Source: Tomitella gaofuii | GTDB taxonomy: Bacteria; Actinomycetota; Actinomycetes; Mycobacteriales; Mycobacteriaceae | NCBI RefSeq assembly: GCF_014126825.1 | Contig: NZ_CP059900.1 | Location: 682,001-746,000 of the forward strand | DNA length: 64,000 nucleotides | Direction: 5' to 3' | Part shown: one piece after another, positions 22,533-31,158 of the stretch | Position numbering within the stretch: the first letter of the stretch is position 1 | How the letters are laid out: each line of letters opens with the position of its first letter | Made by a program: the position numbers and the translations under genes | The notes under the pieces: generated by a model | Told to the model about the DNA's origin: nothing | Database searches by the model: none | Seen by the model: only the letters and a program-made list of their open reading frames with translations

Positions 22533-23000
22533 TCAGACGCCGACGGCGCGGCCGCTCCACGCCGGCGCGGGCGTCTGCGCGCCGCGCGCGGCGGTGAGCA
22601 CCTCGTCCGGCAACGGCACCGCACCGCCCGCGTTCTGGTCCACGTGCACGCCCAGGATCTCCTCGGTGGACACGAGGGCCGGCTCCGCGCCGGCGAGCGC
22701 GGCGGACATGGAGTGGGCCAGGTGCAGCTTCTTGCCGGCGACCCCGACGACCTCGGTGTGCACCGTCAGCGGTGCGCCCAGCGGAACCTCCTGCAAGTAC
22801 CGGATGTGCGCCTCGACGGTGTAGAGCGAGCAGCCCGTGCGCTCGCGGTACCGCGGCCCCAGGCCGAGCACGTCCATCGCCTCGTCGGTGGCGTACCCGA
22901 ACACGAGAACGTAGAAGGCTTCGGACATGTGGCCGTTGTAGTCGATCCACTCCGGGCGGACCGCCGTCCGGTAGGTCGACAGTGCCGGGCGCGCGCTCAC
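22533..23000 (-). CDS. cdhB: Betainyl-CoA thioesterase CdhB
   Basis: This 155-residue hotdog-fold thioesterase has the 4-hydroxybenzoyl-CoA thioesterase-type motif PEWIDYNGHMSEAFYVLVF, followed by SLYTVEAHIRYLQEV. Proteins with this exact motif pattern hydrolyse betainyl-CoA to glycine betaine at the end of carnitine breakdown. The GTG at 23000 overlaps the cdhA stop (GTGA). It is the last gene of the operon tetR-cdhC-cdhA-cdhB. In isolation it would be called only an acyl-CoA thioesterase; the neighbours fix the role. Confidence 0.88.
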   Translation of the reverse strand: MSARPALSTYRTAVRPEWIDYNGHMSEAFYVLVFGYATDEAMDVLGLGPRYRERTGCSLYTVEAHIRYLQEVPLGAPLTVHTEVVGVAGKKLHLAHSMSAALAGAEPALVSTEEILGVHVDQNAGGAVPLPDEVLTAARGAQTPAPAWSGRAVGV

Positions 23001-23980
23001 TCCCGGCCGCCGGGGTAGTCGCGGCGGATGCCGGCGATGGCCTGGCGCACGGCGATCACCGAGGCGTCGCGCGCGCGGATCAGCTCGTCGATGGTGCGGC
23101 CCTTCGCCGCCTCGTCGACACTGTCGACCACCGCGTCGCGGAGCTCCTGGGTCAGCTCGGGGGCCTCGAGCCGGGTCCAGGGCGACTTGAGCGACGGGCC
23201 GAAGTGGTCCAGGTTGTGCGCCATGCCGCCCTGGCCGCCCGCCAGGTGGAAGGTGAGCATGGGGCCCAGCAGCGGCCACCGCAGGCCGGGGCCGTCGGTG
23301 ATCGAGCGGTCGATCTGCTCGGCGGTCGCCTCGCCGTTGTCGATCATGTGCAGGGCCTCGCGCCAGAGCGCCTCCTGCAGGCGGTTGGCGATGAAACCGG
23401 GCAGCTCGCGGTCCATGCGGATCACCGACTTGCCGATGAGTGTGTACCACTCGGCGGCCCGGTCGACCGCGGCCGCGGCGGTGTGCTTGCCGCCGACCAC
23501 CTCCACGAGCGGGATCAGGTAGGGCGGGTTGAACGGATGCCCGACGACGAGCCGCGCCGCGCCGTCCGGCGCCTCCGCGACGGCCGTCTGCGCCATCTCC
23601 GTCATGCTGTAGCCGGAGGTGGACGACCCGATCACGGCGTCCGCCGGGGCCGCGGCGGCGATGTCGGCGAGCAGCCGCTGCTTCATCTCGAGGTTCTCCG
23701 GCGCAGACTCCTGGACGAACCCGACACCGTCGAGCGCCTCGGCCAGGTCGGTGTGCACGGTCCAGGCGTCCTTGTCTGCGCCGTCGGCGAGACCGAGCGC
23801 GGTGAGGGCCGGCCAGGCGTTGTCGATGAGTCGCGCGAGCCGTTCGCCGGCCTCCGGCGCGGGATCCCACACGCGGACGCGCAGCCCGCGGGCGAGGAAG
23901 TAGGCGGCCCAGCCGCCGCCGATGACTCCGGCGCCCACGCAGGCGACGGTGTCGATGGTCTTCATGTCACGGAGTTCCAT
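22997..23980 (-). CDS. cdhA: L-carnitine 3-dehydrogenase CdhA
   Basis: CdhA oxidises L-carnitine to 3-dehydrocarnitine with NAD. The 327-residue protein is of the 3-hydroxyacyl-CoA dehydrogenase family without a hydratase domain. It has the Rossmann motif VGAGVIGGGWAAYF, IGSSTSGYSM with the catalytic Ser region, and GHPFNPPYLIPLVEVVGG. The stretch GFIANRLQEALWREALHMI and the later WPLLGPMLTFHLAGG are characteristic of carnitine dehydrogenases. I chose ATG 23980; an ATG 15 bases downstream is also possible. It lies 44 bases after cdhC. Confidence 0.9.
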   Translation of the reverse strand: MELRDMKTIDTVACVGAGVIGGGWAAYFLARGLRVRVWDPAPEAGERLARLIDNAWPALTALGLADGADKDAWTVHTDLAEALDGVGFVQESAPENLEMKQRLLADIAAAAPADAVIGSSTSGYSMTEMAQTAVAEAPDGAARLVVGHPFNPPYLIPLVEVVGGKHTAAAAVDRAAEWYTLIGKSVIRMDRELPGFIANRLQEALWREALHMIDNGEATAEQIDRSITDGPGLRWPLLGPMLTFHLAGGQGGMAHNLDHFGPSLKSPWTRLEAPELTQELRDAVVDSVDEAAKGRTIDELIRARDASVIAVRQAIAGIRRDYPGGRE

Positions 23981-24024
23981 GATCGCTGCTTTCAGTTCGG
24001 GGCGGAACGCGGTGCGGTGAGGGC

Positions 24025-24909
24025 TCAGTGCGGGCGGAGGCCGAGGAGCTCGCGGGTCTCGTCCGGGGTGGCGACCCGGGCGCCGAGAGAGTCGATGATC
24101 TCGCCGGCCCGCTGCACGAGCTGGGCATTGGTGGCCTTGACCCCCTTGGACAGGTACAGGTTGTCCTCCAGGCCCACGCGCACGTGGCCGCCGGCCAGCA
24201 CGGAGCGCGCGACCCATTCGAACTGGTTGCGTGAGATCGCGAACGCGGTGAACTCGGCCGTCTTCGGCAGCATCGCCACCTCGGCCTCCAGCAGGGCGCC
24301 GTCGGCGGGCGCGCCGTAGGGGATGCCCTGGCAGATCTGGTAGAACGGTGGGTCGTCGAGCAGGCCCTCCTGGTACATCACGTTGGCGAACCAGACGTTG
24401 CCGGTGTCGAAGCACTCCAGCTCCGGCTTGACGCCCAGCTCGCGGATGCGGGCCGCGCCCTCGCGCATCATGTCCGGGGTGGAGATGTAGGTGGAGCTGC
24501 CCTCGCCGAAGTTGAGCGTGCCGCAGTCGAGCGTGCAGATCTCCGGCCGCAGCGCCTCGACGTGCTCGAGGCGGGTGGCCTGGCTGACCAGGTCGGTGCC
24601 CTCCACGTGCTGCATCGGATTCTGCGGGTCGATCACGTAGTCGCCGCCCATGCCCGCGGTCATGTTGATCACCGGGTCCACATCCGATGCGGCGATGAGG
24701 CGCTGCACCTCGGCGTAGTACTCGGTCTTGCGGGAGCCGAGGGTGGTCTGCGGATCGCGCACGTGGATGTGGACGATGGAGGCGCCGGCGCGCGCCGCGT
24801 CGATGGCGGAGTCGGCGATCTGCTGCGGGGTGACGGGAACGTGCTCGGACCGGCCGGCGGTGTCGCCGGCCCCGGTGACGGCGCAGGTGAGGATGACGTG
24901 ACGGTTCAT
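24025..24909 (-). CDS. cdhC: BKACE enzyme CdhC, 3-dehydrocarnitine:acetyl-CoA cleavage
   Basis: This 294-residue protein is a beta-keto acid cleavage enzyme (DUF849). It transfers the trimethylglycyl part of 3-dehydrocarnitine to acetyl-CoA, giving betainyl-CoA and acetoacetate. Zinc ligands are visible in IVHIHVRDP (two His) and GLEDNLYL (Glu). The stretches ITC-like LTCAVTGAGDT, EICTLDCGTLNFG and GIPYGAPAD follow Pseudomonas CdhC closely. The ATG at 24909 overlaps the regulator stop by four bases, so regulator and enzyme are cotranscribed. Confidence 0.93.
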   Translation of the reverse strand: MNRHVILTCAVTGAGDTAGRSEHVPVTPQQIADSAIDAARAGASIVHIHVRDPQTTLGSRKTEYYAEVQRLIAASDVDPVINMTAGMGGDYVIDPQNPMQHVEGTDLVSQATRLEHVEALRPEICTLDCGTLNFGEGSSTYISTPDMMREGAARIRELGVKPELECFDTGNVWFANVMYQEGLLDDPPFYQICQGIPYGAPADGALLEAEVAMLPKTAEFTAFAISRNQFEWVARSVLAGGHVRVGLEDNLYLSKGVKATNAQLVQRAGEIIDSLGARVATPDETRELLGLRPH

Positions 24910-25802
24910 GGAACGGTCCTAACCGGTAGTGCGTGGGCGATGAGATTGCGGTCTATGAAGTTGTCCACCTGCTCGGCCATCTCCTGCGGGCCGAGCAGTC
25001 CGGTGAGCACGCGGATGCCGAGCCCGTCGATGTAGGCGGTGAGGACGTCGGCGGTCCGGTCGGGCGGGGCGTCCGTGAACGCGCCGGTGCGGGTGCCCTC
25101 GGCGATGACGCCGCGGACGGTCTCCCACCAGCGGCGGTAGCTGGGGCCGTGCTCGAAGCGGTCGCCGTCGACGGCGACGGCCGCCCACGTCTGCAGCCAG
25201 ATCGACCACTCGGCCCTGCGCAGGCGATCCGCCGGCATTTGCAGGCGCACAAGGGTCTTGAGCTGTGACGCCGGGTCGTCGACGTCGGTGAGGCGGGCGC
25301 TCTGGCGGTCGAACGCCAGCTTCACCGAGTAGCGCAGCACCTCGGCGAATACGTCGCGCTTGGAGGGGAAGTAGTAGTGCACGGACGCGCTGGAGGCGCC
25401 GGCGGCGTCGGCGATGTCACTGATGCGGACGCCGTCGTAGCCGTGCTCGGCGAACAGCCACCACGCCCGCTCGACGAGCGTGCGTCTGCGCAGCGCCTGC
25501 TCCTCGCTCTCCGGGTGACGGGAGGGGAGGGTCTCGGGTGGTGGTGTGGCGGACACGGATTCGACGTTCGAACCCGAGTCTTCGCCCCCCGTCAGCAGCC
25601 ACTGGACGGTGACGCCCGTGACGGTCGCCAACGCCAGCAGCTCGTCCGTGGAGAAGCGGCGCGTGCCGCCCAGCGACTTCGAAAGCTTGGTCTCGTCCAG
25701 GCCGATGCGACCCGCGACATCGCGCTGCGCCATCGCGGACCCCCGGATGGCGGTGCGTGCACGGCCGCCGACGGCTTCCGCCATCCCCTCCGACTTGCTC
25801 AC
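24906..25802 (-). CDS. XRE-TetR fusion regulator of the carnitine operon
   Basis: This 298-residue protein carries two DNA-binding domains. Residues about 20-75 look like a Cro/C1-type helix-turn-helix (MAQRDVAGRIGLDETKLSKS, then FSTDELLALATVTGVTVQWL). After a 30-residue Ser/Pro linker comes a complete TetR domain (ERAWWLFAEHGYDGVRISDI, ASSASVHYYFPSKRDVFAEV) with a ligand-binding C-terminus. Pseudomonas CdhR is of a different, AraC-like type. It leads the cdhCAB operon and is divergent from the ABC cluster, so control of both is likely. The GTG at 25802 is chosen; a TTG at 25838 is less likely. Confidence 0.85.
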   Translation of the reverse strand: MSKSEGMAEAVGGRARTAIRGSAMAQRDVAGRIGLDETKLSKSLGGTRRFSTDELLALATVTGVTVQWLLTGGEDSGSNVESVSATPPPETLPSRHPESEEQALRRRTLVERAWWLFAEHGYDGVRISDIADAAGASSASVHYYFPSKRDVFAEVLRYSVKLAFDRQSARLTDVDDPASQLKTLVRLQMPADRLRRAEWSIWLQTWAAVAVDGDRFEHGPSYRRWWETVRGVIAEGTRTGAFTDAPPDRTADVLTAYIDGLGIRVLTGLLGPQEMAEQVDNFIDRNLIAHALPVRTVP

Positions 25803-25821
25803 ACCTGAAGCATAGTCAGCA

Positions 25822-25840
25822 ACTTGCTTCCATCGCAAGT
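25822..25840. promoter_or_regulatory. Candidate operator palindrome upstream of the XRE-TetR gene
   Basis: ACTTGC (25822-25827) and GCAAGT (25835-25840) are perfect inverted repeats separated by seven bases. The 19-base element lies 20 bases before the chosen start of the regulator and in the gap shared with the divergent ABC operon. This is where a TetR-type protein usually binds to control itself and its neighbours. Binding is inference. Confidence 0.45.
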
Positions 25841-25880
25841 ATCTGATGATGTGTTAGAAATTGCATCGCGAATCGAAAGT

Positions 25881-25914
25881 CCTCCGGGGCGCCACGCCCG
25901 TGGCGCTCCGGAGG
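25881..25914. repeat. Fifteen-base-pair hairpin in the divergent control region
   Basis: The arms 25881-25895 and 25900-25914 pair over 15 bases with one G-T wobble and a four-base loop. The outer part is CCTCCGG/CCGGAGG and the inner part GCGCCAC/GTGGCGC. No T tract follows on either strand. It sits in the likely 5' leader of the ABC operon, 93 bases before the binding-protein ATG. It may be an RNA structure controlling that operon, a second operator, or a U-less terminator of stray transcription. Confidence 0.7.
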
Positions 25915-26006
25915 GCGGCTATTGCATGTCCCACTGTCGACTCGAGAACGGATCTGATGCGTAGCGCACGACGGAACCGGACCGGCACGTACCTGAAGGC
26001 GACAAA

Positions 26007-27599
26007 ATGAACAGTGAACAACGATCGGCCCCCGCCGGCGGGGCGGCCTTGAGCCGCCGCGGATTCCTCGGTGCGGGCCTCGGAATGGGGACCGCCCTCA
26101 TCCTCGCCGCATGCGGGAGCTCCGCCACCGCGGGCTCCTTCGATATGAGCGGCACCCCGACGCCCGGCGGCAGGCTCCGCGTGGGACTCACCGGCGGCGG
26201 TGCGACGGACACGCTCGACGCGCACTTGTCCGTGAACACCACGGACATCGCACGCGTCGTCAACCTGTACGACACGCTTCTCGAGCTCGACCACGAATAC
26301 GGCCTGCGGCCCGGACTGGCGACGAAGGCGGAGGTGACGCCCGACGGGCGCGTGTGGACCGTCCACCTGCGCGACGACGTGGTGTTCCACGACGGCAGGC
26401 CGATGACGGGCCGCGACGTCAAGGCGACGTTCCTGCGGATCACCGACCCGGACGACCCGAAGAACGGGGCCGTGGACCTGCAGCCTCTGCGGGAGATCGA
26501 GGTCGTCGGCGAGCACCTCGTGCGCTTCCACCTCGACACGCCGGTGTCGTACTTCGACCGGCTGCTCGCCGCGTACACCTCCGGGATCGTGCCCGTCGAT
26601 TACGACCCGCAACGTCCCGTGGGCACCGGGCCGTTCCGGTACAAGTCGTTCACTGCGAGCCAGCAGAGCACGTTCGCGCGCAACGAGCACTACTGGCACG
26701 ACGACCAGCCCTACCTGGACGAGCTGACGATCCTCAACTTCAACGACGACGACGCCCTGATCAACGCGCTGTTGTCGAACCAGGTGGACGCCATCGGCCA
26801 GATCCCGCCGGCGCTCGTCGAGGTGCTCGAATCCGACCCGCGCATCGACATCCTCAACTCGGAGACCGGGTCGTGGACGCCGTTCACCATGCGGGTGGAT
26901 CAGGCTCCGTTCGACGACAACCGGGTGCGCGAGGCATTCCGGCTGGCCGTCGACAGGGAGCAGATGGTCCGCCAGGTCTACAGCGGGCACGGGCGGGTCG
27001 GCAACGACATGTACGCGCCGTTCGACAGCGCGTACTCGAAGAACCTGCCCCAGCGCACCCAGGACCTCGACAAGGCCCGGCGTCTGCTGGCCGAGGCCGG
27101 GCACCCCGACGGGATCACCGTCGAACTGGTCACCTCCAACATCCAAGCGGGCGCGGTCGAGGCGGCGCAGGTGTTCGCGCAGCAGGCCAAGGGCGCCGGA
27201 ATCACCGTCGACATCCGGCGCGTGGAGCCGACGACCTTCTTCGGTGACGATTACCTCAAGTGGACCTTCGCGCAGGACTTCTACTACACGCGCGACTTCC
27301 TTCCGCAGGCGATGACCTGCAGCCTGCCGAAGTCGGCCTTCAACGAGACCCACATGGACAACCCCGAGCTGACGCGCCTGGTCAAGCAGGCCACCGCGAC
27401 GGTCGATGAGGGTCCGCGCACCGAGCTGATCCGGCGGGCCCAGAAGATCCTCTACGACGAGGGCGGGTACATCATCTGGGGCTTCGCCAACCAGATCGAC
27501 GCCTACCAGCGGTATGTGGGCGGACTGGTGCCCGACCGCACCGGGCTCGCGTTGTCCGGCTTCCGGTTCCGTCAAGTGTGGATGAGGGAGGCGCAGTGA
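26007..27599 (+). CDS. ABC transporter substrate-binding lipoprotein (peptide/nickel family)
   Basis: This 530-residue protein is a family 5 solute-binding protein (DppA/OppA type). The N-terminus has a Tat-like twin arginine (SRRGFLGAGLGMG) and a lipobox (LILAAC, Cys36), so it is an exported lipoprotein on the outer face of the membrane. Core motifs include TPDGRVWTVHLRDDVVFHDG, VGTGPFRYKSF and FRLAVDREQM. The family binds peptides but also many small solutes. Location beside carnitine genes suggests acylcarnitines or related amines, which is inference. The ATG at 26007 has GAAGGC upstream. The stop overlaps the first permease. Confidence 0.92.
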   Translation: MNSEQRSAPAGGAALSRRGFLGAGLGMGTALILAACGSSATAGSFDMSGTPTPGGRLRVGLTGGGATDTLDAHLSVNTTDIARVVNLYDTLLELDHEYGLRPGLATKAEVTPDGRVWTVHLRDDVVFHDGRPMTGRDVKATFLRITDPDDPKNGAVDLQPLREIEVVGEHLVRFHLDTPVSYFDRLLAAYTSGIVPVDYDPQRPVGTGPFRYKSFTASQQSTFARNEHYWHDDQPYLDELTILNFNDDDALINALLSNQVDAIGQIPPALVEVLESDPRIDILNSETGSWTPFTMRVDQAPFDDNRVREAFRLAVDREQMVRQVYSGHGRVGNDMYAPFDSAYSKNLPQRTQDLDKARRLLAEAGHPDGITVELVTSNIQAGAVEAAQVFAQQAKGAGITVDIRRVEPTTFFGDDYLKWTFAQDFYYTRDFLPQAMTCSLPKSAFNETHMDNPELTRLVKQATATVDEGPRTELIRRAQKILYDEGGYIIWGFANQIDAYQRYVGGLVPDRTGLALSGFRFRQVWMREAQ

Positions 27600-28555
27600 T
27601 GGCACGTTTCATCGCCAAGCGCCTCGCGATCAGCGTCGTCATCCTGTTCCTGGTCAGCGTGCTCGTGTTCATCGCGACGCTGCTCCTGCCCGGCGACCCG
27701 GCGCAGGCGATCCTGGGGCAGCAGGCGACGCCGGAACGGCTGGCGGCGCTGCGCGAACAGCTGAACCTCAACGACCCTGTGGTGCAACGGTATCTGGAGT
27801 GGCTCGGCGGCATCTTCACCGGCGACTTCGGCACGTCCACGGCCACGGGCGCGTCGGTCGGCGCCTACCTGGGGCCGAAGATCGTCAACTCGCTGGTGCT
27901 CATGCTGATCGCCGCGGTCGTCAGCATCCCCGTCGGCATCCTCATCGGAAGCTACAGCGCGATCCGCCGCGGCAAGGCCGCCGACAACGCCACCACGTAC
28001 GCGACGCTCGTCGTGGCCGCGCTGCCGGACTTCGTCATCGGCATCGTCCTGATCGCCGTGTTGTCGACCAACGTGTTCGACGTGCTGCCGGCGGTGACGA
28101 TGAACCCTCCGGGCACCCATGTGTGGGACTTCCCGCCGCAGCTGGTGATGCCGATCCTCACGCTCGTGATCGTGGTGCTGCCGTACATCGTCCGGATGAT
28201 GCGGGCGACGATGGTCGAAGCCCTCGACGGCGGCTTCGTCGAGATGGCCCGGCTCAAGGGCGTTCCGGAAAGGCAGGTCATCACCCGGCACGCCATGCCG
28301 CATGCGCTCGGCCCGGTCGCCCAGGTGATCGCCTTCCAGCTGGCGTGGCTCGCCGGCGGCATCGTGGTCGTCGAGTATCTCTTCCGCTACCCGGGGATCG
28401 GCGCCGCGCTGGTGGACGCCGTGCACAACCGCGACATCCAGGTGGTGCAGACCATCGCGCTGCTCATCGCCGCGGTGTACATCGTGGTGAACCTGCTGGC
28501 CGACGTCGTCGGCATCGTGACCAACCCGAAACTGCGGACGGAGCCGGCGAAATGA
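27599..28555 (+). CDS. ABC transporter permease (DppB type)
   Basis: This 318-residue inner-membrane permease has six membrane segments and the cytoplasmic EAA loop (FVEMARLKGVPERQVITRHA) that contacts the ATPase. The N-terminal segment ending LLPGDPAQAILGQQATPERL is typical of DppB/OppB proteins. Its ATG shares one base with the stop of the binding protein. It pairs with the next gene to form the channel. Confidence 0.93.
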   Translation: MARFIAKRLAISVVILFLVSVLVFIATLLLPGDPAQAILGQQATPERLAALREQLNLNDPVVQRYLEWLGGIFTGDFGTSTATGASVGAYLGPKIVNSLVLMLIAAVVSIPVGILIGSYSAIRRGKAADNATTYATLVVAALPDFVIGIVLIAVLSTNVFDVLPAVTMNPPGTHVWDFPPQLVMPILTLVIVVLPYIVRMMRATMVEALDGGFVEMARLKGVPERQVITRHAMPHALGPVAQVIAFQLAWLAGGIVVVEYLFRYPGIGAALVDAVHNRDIQVVQTIALLIAAVYIVVNLLADVVGIVTNPKLRTEPAK

Positions 28556-29442
28556 GTGCACAACCGGACGGCGTCATCAGCCAGGAGGCGCAGGCGTCCG
28601 CGCCCGCGAGCCTGTGGCGGCGGTTCATCGCGCAGCGGCAGGCGAAGATCGGCGTCGTGATCACCGGCATCGTCGTGGCGGTCGCCGTCTTCGGGCCGCT
28701 GCTGCTGCCGTGGGCCACGGGGTACACGAGCACGGAGTTCGCGGCCAAACCGTTCCAGGGCGACGGGGTGTTCGGCACGGACAACCTGGGCCGCGACGTG
28801 CTGAGCAGGTTCCTCGACGGCGGACTGCGCCTGCTCGTCTACGCCGCGCTCGCCACCGTCCTGGGCCTGGCGCTCGGCACGGTGCTCGGCATGGTCGCCG
28901 CCTACACCCGCGGCTGGGTGGACAGCGTCATCATGCGCGGCAACGACATCCTGCTGGCCCTGCCGCAGCTCGTGTTCGCGTTGCTGGCGATCACCGTGCT
29001 GGGGCCCCAGGGGTGGGTCCTCGTCGTCGTCATCGGCATCACCCACGCGCCGAGCGTCGCCCGCGTCGCCCGGTCCGCGACTCTGTCGGTGATCACTGAG
29101 GACTACATCACCGCCGCGGAGATGTACAACGTTCCGCGGTGGCGGATCCTCGCGCGCGAGGTGCTGCCGAACATCACCGGCCCGCTCATGGTGGAACTGG
29201 GCCTGCGGATGACCTATTCGATCGCCTACATCGCCTCGCTGTCGTTCCTGGGGCTCGGGCTCCAGCCGCCCGCCGCCGGCTGGGGCTTGATGATCAACGA
29301 GAACCGCATCGCACTGGCGGTGCAGCCGTGGGGCGTGCTGCTGCCGATCATCGCCATCGCCCTGCTGACCGTCGGCACGAACCTCGTCACGGACGCATTC
29401 GCGCGCGCCACGGCGAACCTGCACGTGGAGGACCAACAGTGA
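28552..29442 (+). CDS. ABC transporter permease (DppC type)
   Basis: This 296-residue second permease has an N-terminal cytoplasmic helix, the DppC-type segment FGTDNLGRDVLSRFLDGGLR, and the EAA loop ITAAEMYNVPRWRILAREVL. About six membrane segments are present. It overlaps the previous gene by four bases (ATGA) and the next by four (GTGA), which indicates strict co-translation of the transporter. Confidence 0.93.
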   Translation: MSAQPDGVISQEAQASAPASLWRRFIAQRQAKIGVVITGIVVAVAVFGPLLLPWATGYTSTEFAAKPFQGDGVFGTDNLGRDVLSRFLDGGLRLLVYAALATVLGLALGTVLGMVAAYTRGWVDSVIMRGNDILLALPQLVFALLAITVLGPQGWVLVVVIGITHAPSVARVARSATLSVITEDYITAAEMYNVPRWRILAREVLPNITGPLMVELGLRMTYSIAYIASLSFLGLGLQPPAAGWGLMINENRIALAVQPWGVLLPIIAIALLTVGTNLVTDAFARATANLHVEDQQ

Positions 29443-31133
29443 ACAACCAGACGACCACCGCGGGGCCTGTCGCCCTGCGCGCCCGGGACCTGAGGGTGGC
29501 GGCCACCGCCGGCGGCAAGGAAGTGCTGCACGGCGTCTCCTTCGACCTGCACGCCGGCGCGATGCTGGCACTGGTGGGCCAGTCCGGATCCGGCAAGACG
29601 ACGGCGGGTCTGGCCTGCCTCGGCCACTTCCGGCGCGGCCTGCGGCACACCGGCGGCGGCGTGGACCTGTACCAGGACGGGGAGCCCCTCGACGTGCTGG
29701 ACCTGCCCGAACCGGAGCGCCGCAAGCTCCGCGGCGGCCGCATCTCCTACGTGCCCCAGGATCCCGCGCTCTCGCTGAACCCGGCCATGCGGGTGGGCGA
29801 CCAGATCCTCGAGGTGCTGCGGGTCCACGGCTTCGGCGGGTCCGACGCCGAGCGCAAGGCCCGCGTGGCCGAGGTGCTGCCGGAGGTGGGGCTGCCCGGG
29901 GACCCCGGGTATCAGCGCCGGTACCCGCACCAACTGTCCGGGGGCCAGCAGCAGCGCATCGGCATCGCCATGGCGTTCGCGTGCAGGCCGTCGGTGATGG
30001 TGCTGGACGAGCCGACGACGGGACTCGACGTCACCACCCAGGCGCTCGTGCTCGAGACCATCCACGAGCTGACCCGCCGTCACGACGTGGCGGGCCTGTA
30101 CATCACCCACGACCTGGCGGTGGTCGCCGAAGTGGCCGACGCGGTGGCCGTCATGCTCACCGGCGACATCGTCGAACGCGGCGGGTGCTCGGAAGTGCTG
30201 TACCGCCCCCGGCACGAGTACACGCGGCGGCTGCTGCGGGCGGTGCCGGACCTGGAGGGGGAGCGCCGGATCGGGCACACCGAGGCCATCACCGGGGAAC
30301 ACCTCGCCGCGCCGGCGCCGGTCCGGGGGCGCTCCGCGCGCGTCATGACCGGACCGGATGCGGCGGAGACTCCGGCGGCGTCGGAGGCCCTGCTGCGGAC
30401 CAGGGATCTGCGGCTCTCCTACGGCAAGGCCCGGATTCTCGACGGCATCGACATCGCGCTGGGCGCCGGCGAATCCATGATGCTGCTGGGCGAATCCGGA
30501 TCGGGCAAGACGACCCTTTCCCGCTGCATCGCCGGCCTCAACAGCCGGTACCGCGGCGACGTCGTGCTCTCCGGCGGCGCTCTCGCCCGCGGCACCCGGC
30601 AGCGCACCGCGGAGGAGCGGCGCAGCATCCAGTACGTGTTCCAGAGCCCGTTCTCGTCGCTGAACCCCCGGCGCACCATCGGCGAGTCCATCGAGGTGCC
30701 GTTGCGGATGACGGGCGGCACCACCGGGCGGCAACGCCGGGAGATGGTCCAGGAGGCGCTCGACCAGGTGGAGCTGGGCCGCAGCTTCATCGACCGCCGC
30801 CCGGGCGATCTCAGCGGCGGCGAACGCCAGCGGGCCGCCATCGCCCGGGCCCTCGTCAACGCCCCGAGCGTGCTGGTGTGCGACGAGGTGACGTCCGCGC
30901 TGGACGTGTCCGTGCAGGCGGCGATCATCGACCTGCTGCGGACGTTGCAGTGGGAGACCGGCATGGCCATGCTGTTCGTCACGCACAACATCGCGCTGGC
31001 GCGCCACATCGCCCAGCGCCTGGCCGTGCTGCAGAGCGGCAGGATCGTCGAGAACGGCCCCGTGGACGAGGTGCTGGACGATCCGCAGCACCACTACACC
31101 CGCGAACTCATCGCCCACATCCCGCGCATGTGA
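29439..31133 (+). CDS. ABC transporter ATPase, fused DppD-DppF
   Basis: This 564-residue protein fuses two ATPase domains that are separate in E. coli Dpp. The first has Walker A GQSGSGKTT, signature LSGGQQQR and Walker B VMVLDEPTTGLD. The second has GESGSGKTT, LSGGERQR and VLVCDEVTSALD. The H-loop His is present in both (YITHDLA and FVTHNIA). The linker (residues about 270-310) includes the C-terminal extension typical of peptide importers. GTG 29439 overlaps the permease stop. Confidence 0.94.
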   Translation: MNNQTTTAGPVALRARDLRVAATAGGKEVLHGVSFDLHAGAMLALVGQSGSGKTTAGLACLGHFRRGLRHTGGGVDLYQDGEPLDVLDLPEPERRKLRGGRISYVPQDPALSLNPAMRVGDQILEVLRVHGFGGSDAERKARVAEVLPEVGLPGDPGYQRRYPHQLSGGQQQRIGIAMAFACRPSVMVLDEPTTGLDVTTQALVLETIHELTRRHDVAGLYITHDLAVVAEVADAVAVMLTGDIVERGGCSEVLYRPRHEYTRRLLRAVPDLEGERRIGHTEAITGEHLAAPAPVRGRSARVMTGPDAAETPAASEALLRTRDLRLSYGKARILDGIDIALGAGESMMLLGESGSGKTTLSRCIAGLNSRYRGDVVLSGGALARGTRQRTAEERRSIQYVFQSPFSSLNPRRTIGESIEVPLRMTGGTTGRQRREMVQEALDQVELGRSFIDRRPGDLSGGERQRAAIARALVNAPSVLVCDEVTSALDVSVQAAIIDLLRTLQWETGMAMLFVTHNIALARHIAQRLAVLQSGRIVENGPVDEVLDDPQHHYTRELIAHIPRM

Positions 31134-31158
31134 GCGGAAGCCCCGAGGAGAGGCAACG

